Shown here: positions 60,802 through 64,000 of the stretch, one piece after another
Position numbering within the stretch: the stretch's first letter is position 1
Layout: each line of letters opens with the position of its first letter
The notes under the pieces: model-generated
Seen by the model: the letters and a program-made list of their open reading frames with translations, nothing else
The model's database searches: none
Told to the model about the DNA's origin: nothing
Origin: Bacillota bacterium
Lineage (GTDB): Bacteria; Bacillota_I; Bacilli_A; Erysipelotrichales; Erysipelotrichaceae
Assembly: GCA_023388535.1 (NCBI GenBank)
Contig: JAEWFZ010000010.1
Coordinates: 1-64,000, forward strand
Direction of reading: 5' to 3'
DNA: 64,000 bases
Made by a program: the position numbers and the translations under genes

Positions 60802-62013
60802 ATGAAAATAGGATTCTCAAAGAAAATAATAACCCCTACCTATCCAATGCAATTATGTGGTTATGGTGATGCTAAAAACAGTACTGGAGTTCATGACGAA
60901 CTATATATCAAAGCTATGATTTTTCAAAATAATCAAAGAAAAATCGGGATTCTAAGTTATGATCTTTTAGCGGTAGATAGCTATCTTAAAACAAAAATAC
61001 TAGAGCAACTTCCCGAAAACTACGAATTAATTCTCACCGCAACACACACCCATCAAGGACCAAATCATGTGGTAAAAACAGAACTCACGGATTTGTTTCT
61101 AGCGGTGGATGAAACGTATCATCAATATTTAGTAACTCAATCAGTGGCAGCGATAAAAGAAGCTAGTCAATCCTTAGAGAACTTTACTACATTGTTTGGC
61201 AGAAATAACGCTCATGAAATTTACTCAAACCGTCATAGCTTATCCAATTATTACAACCAAAGAATTAATATCATACAATTTGTTACGGAAAGCAAAAAGG
61301 TATATGGATTAATTAATTTTAGTTGCCATCCAACCATCCTGAAAAGTGACAATACCCTGTTCTCAAAAGACTTAATTTGGGGTATTGAAAAGAATCTATA
61401 TGGTTATGATGAGGTGCTTTTTCTCAATGGTACCGCTGGGGATATATCAACCCGTTTTCATCGAGGAACTAGTGACTACCAACAAGTTAATAGCACAGGA
61501 AAATTGTTGGCTTCAACCATAATGACAACCGACCTCAGGGAAACAGAAAACCTAGAAAATCTTAGCGTAAATTATTATGATTTCAATTTAAAGTTAAAAA
61601 CTCCAAGACCAAAAACAATCCTAGAAGAAGAAATCCGAACCATTGAAAGCCAATATCAACAAACGGATGATAGAGGACAAAAGCGCAATCTGGAAACGAT
61701 GATTCAAGGACTTCAAGCTGAAATTGATCGCTCAGCCTTCCTCACAGCGCATTCAAGTTTAAGCTTAAGCTATGTAATATTAGATTTTGGCTTATTTAAA
61801 ATTATCGGCTTACCATTGGAAGTCTTTTCTGTTTTGGCAATTGATATATTTAAGTACCATAAAGACTGTATCGTAGTTTCATATGTTGATGGCTATCTTG
61901 GTTATCTTGTAGACGATAAATCTTTTGATCTTGGCGTCTATGAAGCGGGTTCAAGTTTGTTTGCTAGGGGAGAAGCAGAGAAGTTATTTAAAGATATTAT
62001 CGCTCGATTATAG
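60802..62013 (+). CDS. Neutral/alkaline ceramidase-like hydrolase, no signal peptide
   Basis: 403 residues from the ATG at 60802 (AGGAAAG upstream). Motifs of the neutral/alkaline ceramidase N-terminal domain: FSKKIITPTYPMQLCGYGDA, ILTATHTHQGPNH with putative zinc His, NFSCHPTILKSDN with the nucleophile-type region, LNGTAGDISTRFHRG, and LPLEVFSVLA. Characterised ceramidases are secreted and longer. This one has no signal peptide and lacks the C-terminal domain, like the many short bacterial homologues of unknown substrate. It is followed by a MarR regulator and an ABC exporter. Substrate open. Confidence 0.8.
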   Translation: MKIGFSKKIITPTYPMQLCGYGDAKNSTGVHDELYIKAMIFQNNQRKIGILSYDLLAVDSYLKTKILEQLPENYELILTATHTHQGPNHVVKTELTDLFLAVDETYHQYLVTQSVAAIKEASQSLENFTTLFGRNNAHEIYSNRHSLSNYYNQRINIIQFVTESKKVYGLINFSCHPTILKSDNTLFSKDLIWGIEKNLYGYDEVLFLNGTAGDISTRFHRGTSDYQQVNSTGKLLASTIMTTDLRETENLENLSVNYYDFNLKLKTPRPKTILEEEIRTIESQYQQTDDRGQKRNLETMIQGLQAEIDRSAFLTAHSSLSLSYVILDFGLFKIIGLPLEVFSVLAIDIFKYHKDCIVVSYVDGYLGYLVDDKSFDLGVYEAGSSLFARGEAEKLFKDIIARL

Positions 62014-62020
62014 AGATAGT

Positions 62021-62048
62021 TGCATACGCAACCAATTGGTGTACAATA
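62021..62048 (+). promoter_or_regulatory. Promoter with two palindromes, probable MarR operator
   Basis: TTGCAT (62021-62026), 16-bp spacer and TACAAT (62043-62048) with TG before the -10. Between and over them are TTGC-ATAC-GCAA (62021-62032, extendable by one pair) and the perfect 10-bp palindrome ACCAATTGGT (62032-62041). The MarR gene starts 25 bp downstream, so autorepression is likely. Confidence 0.65.
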
Positions 62049-62072
62049 TAAGAATACCATTGGAGGTAACTC

Positions 62073-62522
62073 ATGCAACGAATGATGAAATATATAAATC
62101 GAATATATCGATGTTCGCAGGTTGATCGTGCGAACTTTTTAAAGCAGTTTAACTTATCGGCACCACATCTAAGCTTGGTTCTTGCCATTAAACGTCATCC
62201 CGGCGTTAGTCAAGATGATTTAGCAAAGTTTTTATTTGTAAACAAATCAACGGTTACACGCCAATTAAAAGTTTTAGAAGAAGAAGGCTATATTATAAGA
62301 GAAACGGGCCTTGATCGAAGGTCCAATATAATATATCTCAGCGAAAAGGGTAAATCCTTGCACCCAATGTTAATTGAGTACTTGGATGAAGTTAATAATG
62401 ATTTAATTGAAGATTTAAGCGAACAAGAATACGAAATATTCTTAGAATTAATTACTAAAATAACCAAACGCAGTAATCAAAGAATTAATCATTTGGATTG
62501 GGAAAAACTAATATGCGAATGA
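62073..62522 (+). CDS. MarR-family transcription regulator
   Basis: 149 residues. Winged helix: HPGVSQDDLAKFLFVNKSTV, RQLKVLEEEGYIIRE, DRRSNIIYLSEKG (wing). Start after TTGGAGG. Overlaps the ABC exporter gene by 10 bp, so repressor and exporter are co-translated, a common drug-efflux arrangement. Confidence 0.9.
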   Translation: MQRMMKYINRIYRCSQVDRANFLKQFNLSAPHLSLVLAIKRHPGVSQDDLAKFLFVNKSTVTRQLKVLEEEGYIIRETGLDRRSNIIYLSEKGKSLHPMLIEYLDEVNNDLIEDLSEQEYEIFLELITKITKRSNQRINHLDWEKLICE

Positions 62523-64000
62523 TTATGCGCTACATGGAGCCCCTAAAAGGGAAAGTTATTTTAGGAACTTCAATCAAACTATTCGGGGCTATCATTGAAT
62601 TATTCTTGCCGTTCATCTTAGCTTATATAATTAATACGGTAGTTCCAAAAGGTGATTTTAACCAGATTTTTTTGTTTGGTTTCATTATGATACTTTGTGC
62701 TTTTGTCGCATGGGTTGCTAATATTGTATCCAATCGCATGGCCTCTAATGTCTCGGCACAAACGGTATATGGAATACGTAAAGATAGTTTTCTTAAGATT
62801 ATGGATTTATCTTCAAGTCAAATGGATAATTTATCAATCGCATCCCTTGAGACGCGTTTGACCACCGATAGCTATAATATTCATCGTTTTATTGGGGCTA
62901 TCCAACGCATGGGCGTTAGGGCACCGATGATGTTTTTAGGTGGGGTTATAATGTGCTTAATTCTAGAACCTAAATTGGTTACTATTCTCATCCTTTTAGT
63001 CCCCTTAATAGCCATTACGGTGGGACTAATTACCCATAAAGGGGTACCCTTATTTACCCAATTACAATTGAAAATCGATGCTATGGTTCGGATTGTTCGA
63101 GAGAACTTAATCGGAATACGCGTCTCCAAAGCTTTAAATACCGGAGCTCGTGAAAAACAACGTTTTTATGATTCAAATCAGGACGTAGCTGATATGGAAA
63201 TAAGAGCTACTCGTTGGATGTCACTGAACTTTCCCATCATCAATATCTTACTTTATGCTGGTTTAATGGCAATTTTAATTTGGGGTGGTCACTTAGTTTT
63301 AGAGAATCAAACTCAGCAAGGTACTATTATTGCGTTTTTATCTTACTTTATTATTATTACCAACTCGTTATTAGCGATTAACCGCATGTTTGTTATTTAT
63401 AACCGAGCCAACACTTCAGCCATCCGCATCGAAGAAATACTAACCCAACCACTTGCGCTCGAGCGCCAAGTATTGGCGGCTGATAAGCATCAAACCAATG
63501 CCCATATCAAGTTTGATCAAGTTAGTTTTTCTTATTATAACGACCGTTCACAAGAATTAGTCTTATCAGATTTGAGTTTTAGTTTAAAGCGAGGCGAAAC
63601 CTTAGGCATCATTGGAGCGACTGGTTCCGGTAAATCAACTTTAATTAATCTATTATTACGACATTATCAAACGAGTAAAGGAACCATCTACATCGATGGA
63701 GTTTCTATTTCAGCGATAGATCCTGATCAATTACATCAAAAATTTGGTGTCGTTTTCCAAAATGATTTTCTCTATAAAGATAGTATCTACAACAATATCG
63801 ACTTTGGGCGAAATTTAGAAAGAGAAGAAATTATAAAAGCTGCTAAAGCCGCTCAAGCATATGATTTTATTATAGCTCGCGAAAACCAATTTGAATATCG
63901 TCTAACCTCCAAAGCAACGAATTTATCCGGTGGTCAGAAACAACGACTATTATTAGCCCGCGCTTTGGCCGGCAATCCTGAAATACTAATTTTTGATGAC
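62513..64000 (+). CDS. ABC exporter half-transporter, cut by the window end
   Basis: 496 codons are present and the frame stays open at the window edge. Six-helix membrane domain (about 1-310, starting RMIMRYMEPLKGKV) then an ABC ATPase with Walker A GATGSGKST (about residue 368), Q-loop VVFQNDFLYKDS, signature LSGGQKQRLLLARALAG and the first residues of Walker B (LIFDD). Type I exporter of the MDR kind, perhaps half of a heterodimer whose partner would lie to the right. Controlled with the MarR gene. Confidence 0.88.
   Translation, partial: MRMIMRYMEPLKGKVILGTSIKLFGAIIELFLPFILAYIINTVVPKGDFNQIFLFGFIMILCAFVAWVANIVSNRMASNVSAQTVYGIRKDSFLKIMDLSSSQMDNLSIASLETRLTTDSYNIHRFIGAIQRMGVRAPMMFLGGVIMCLILEPKLVTILILLVPLIAITVGLITHKGVPLFTQLQLKIDAMVRIVRENLIGIRVSKALNTGAREKQRFYDSNQDVADMEIRATRWMSLNFPIINILLYAGLMAILIWGGHLVLENQTQQGTIIAFLSYFIIITNSLLAINRMFVIYNRANTSAIRIEEILTQPLALERQVLAADKHQTNAHIKFDQVSFSYYNDRSQELVLSDLSFSLKRGETLGIIGATGSGKSTLINLLLRHYQTSKGTIYIDGVSISAIDPDQLHQKFGVVFQNDFLYKDSIYNNIDFGRNLEREEIIKAAKAAQAYDFIIARENQFEYRLTSKATNLSGGQKQRLLLARALAGNPEILIFDD

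Noticed and set aside
1..64000. rRNA, tRNA or intact insertion sequence
   Set aside because: No tRNA-like or rRNA sequence and no transposase reading frame was seen on either strand.

Overview
The window is 64 kb of low-GC Bacillota-type DNA. Genes are tightly packed in co-directional operons with AGGAGG-type ribosome sites and many ATGA or TAATG overlaps. TGA acts as a stop codon and murA is present, so this is a walled bacterium with the standard code. The gene mix (two-subunit aspartate transcarbamoylase, fused clostridial-type PurL, Tro-type metal uptake, class I aldolase, C_GCAxxG protein) suggests Erysipelotrichia or a related lineage. That is inference; no rRNA or tRNA lies in the window.

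Layout. 0-5.3 kb: LytTR response regulator, a minimal GHKL kinase and a paired ABC exporter. 5.4-10.0 kb: troABCD-troR metal uptake operon behind a palindromic operator. 10.05-20.9 kb: purine operon purC-L-E-F-M-N-H-D behind a guanine-type riboswitch and terminator. 21.0-24.5 kb: phnD-C-E-E transporter (minus strand). 24.6-28.5 kb: C_GCAxxG protein, lipoprotein, cytoplasmic 5'-nucleotidase, murA. 28.6-32.7 kb: ABC-2 exporter and aldo/keto reductase. 32.8-38.5 kb: pyrB-I-C-F-K-D-E behind a probable PyrR leader. 38.6-40.9 kb: decayed cellobiose-type PTS locus with a GntR regulator. 41-46.7 kb: rpmE, tdk, prfA, prmC, gltX, hflX. 46.8-54.0 kb: two further ABC systems and a GNAT acetyltransferase. 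54.1-56.6 kb: ZIP transporter, class I aldolase, phosphoglycerate mutase-like protein. 56.7-60.8 kb: accessory region with relics of a mobile element (rhuM, KilA-N, repA_N). 60.8-64 kb: ceramidase-like hydrolase, MarR regulator and an ABC exporter cut by the window end.

Most interesting observation. Both glutamine-dependent enzymes of the purine operon have lost their glutaminase active sites while keeping intact synthetase or transferase domains. PurF has Ser instead of the N-terminal nucleophile Cys and also lacks the Arg, Asn and Asp of the glutamine site. PurL has Gly at the class I amidotransferase nucleophile position and lacks the His/Glu partners. The reading frames are otherwise full length and in a conserved operon order. 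This points to purine synthesis that takes ammonia directly or from an unlinked glutaminase. Other points worth checking are an apparent AUA start codon for hflX, winged-helix tails on both Tro permeases, an operator in the tro promoter, and several decayed genes with identifiable lesions.
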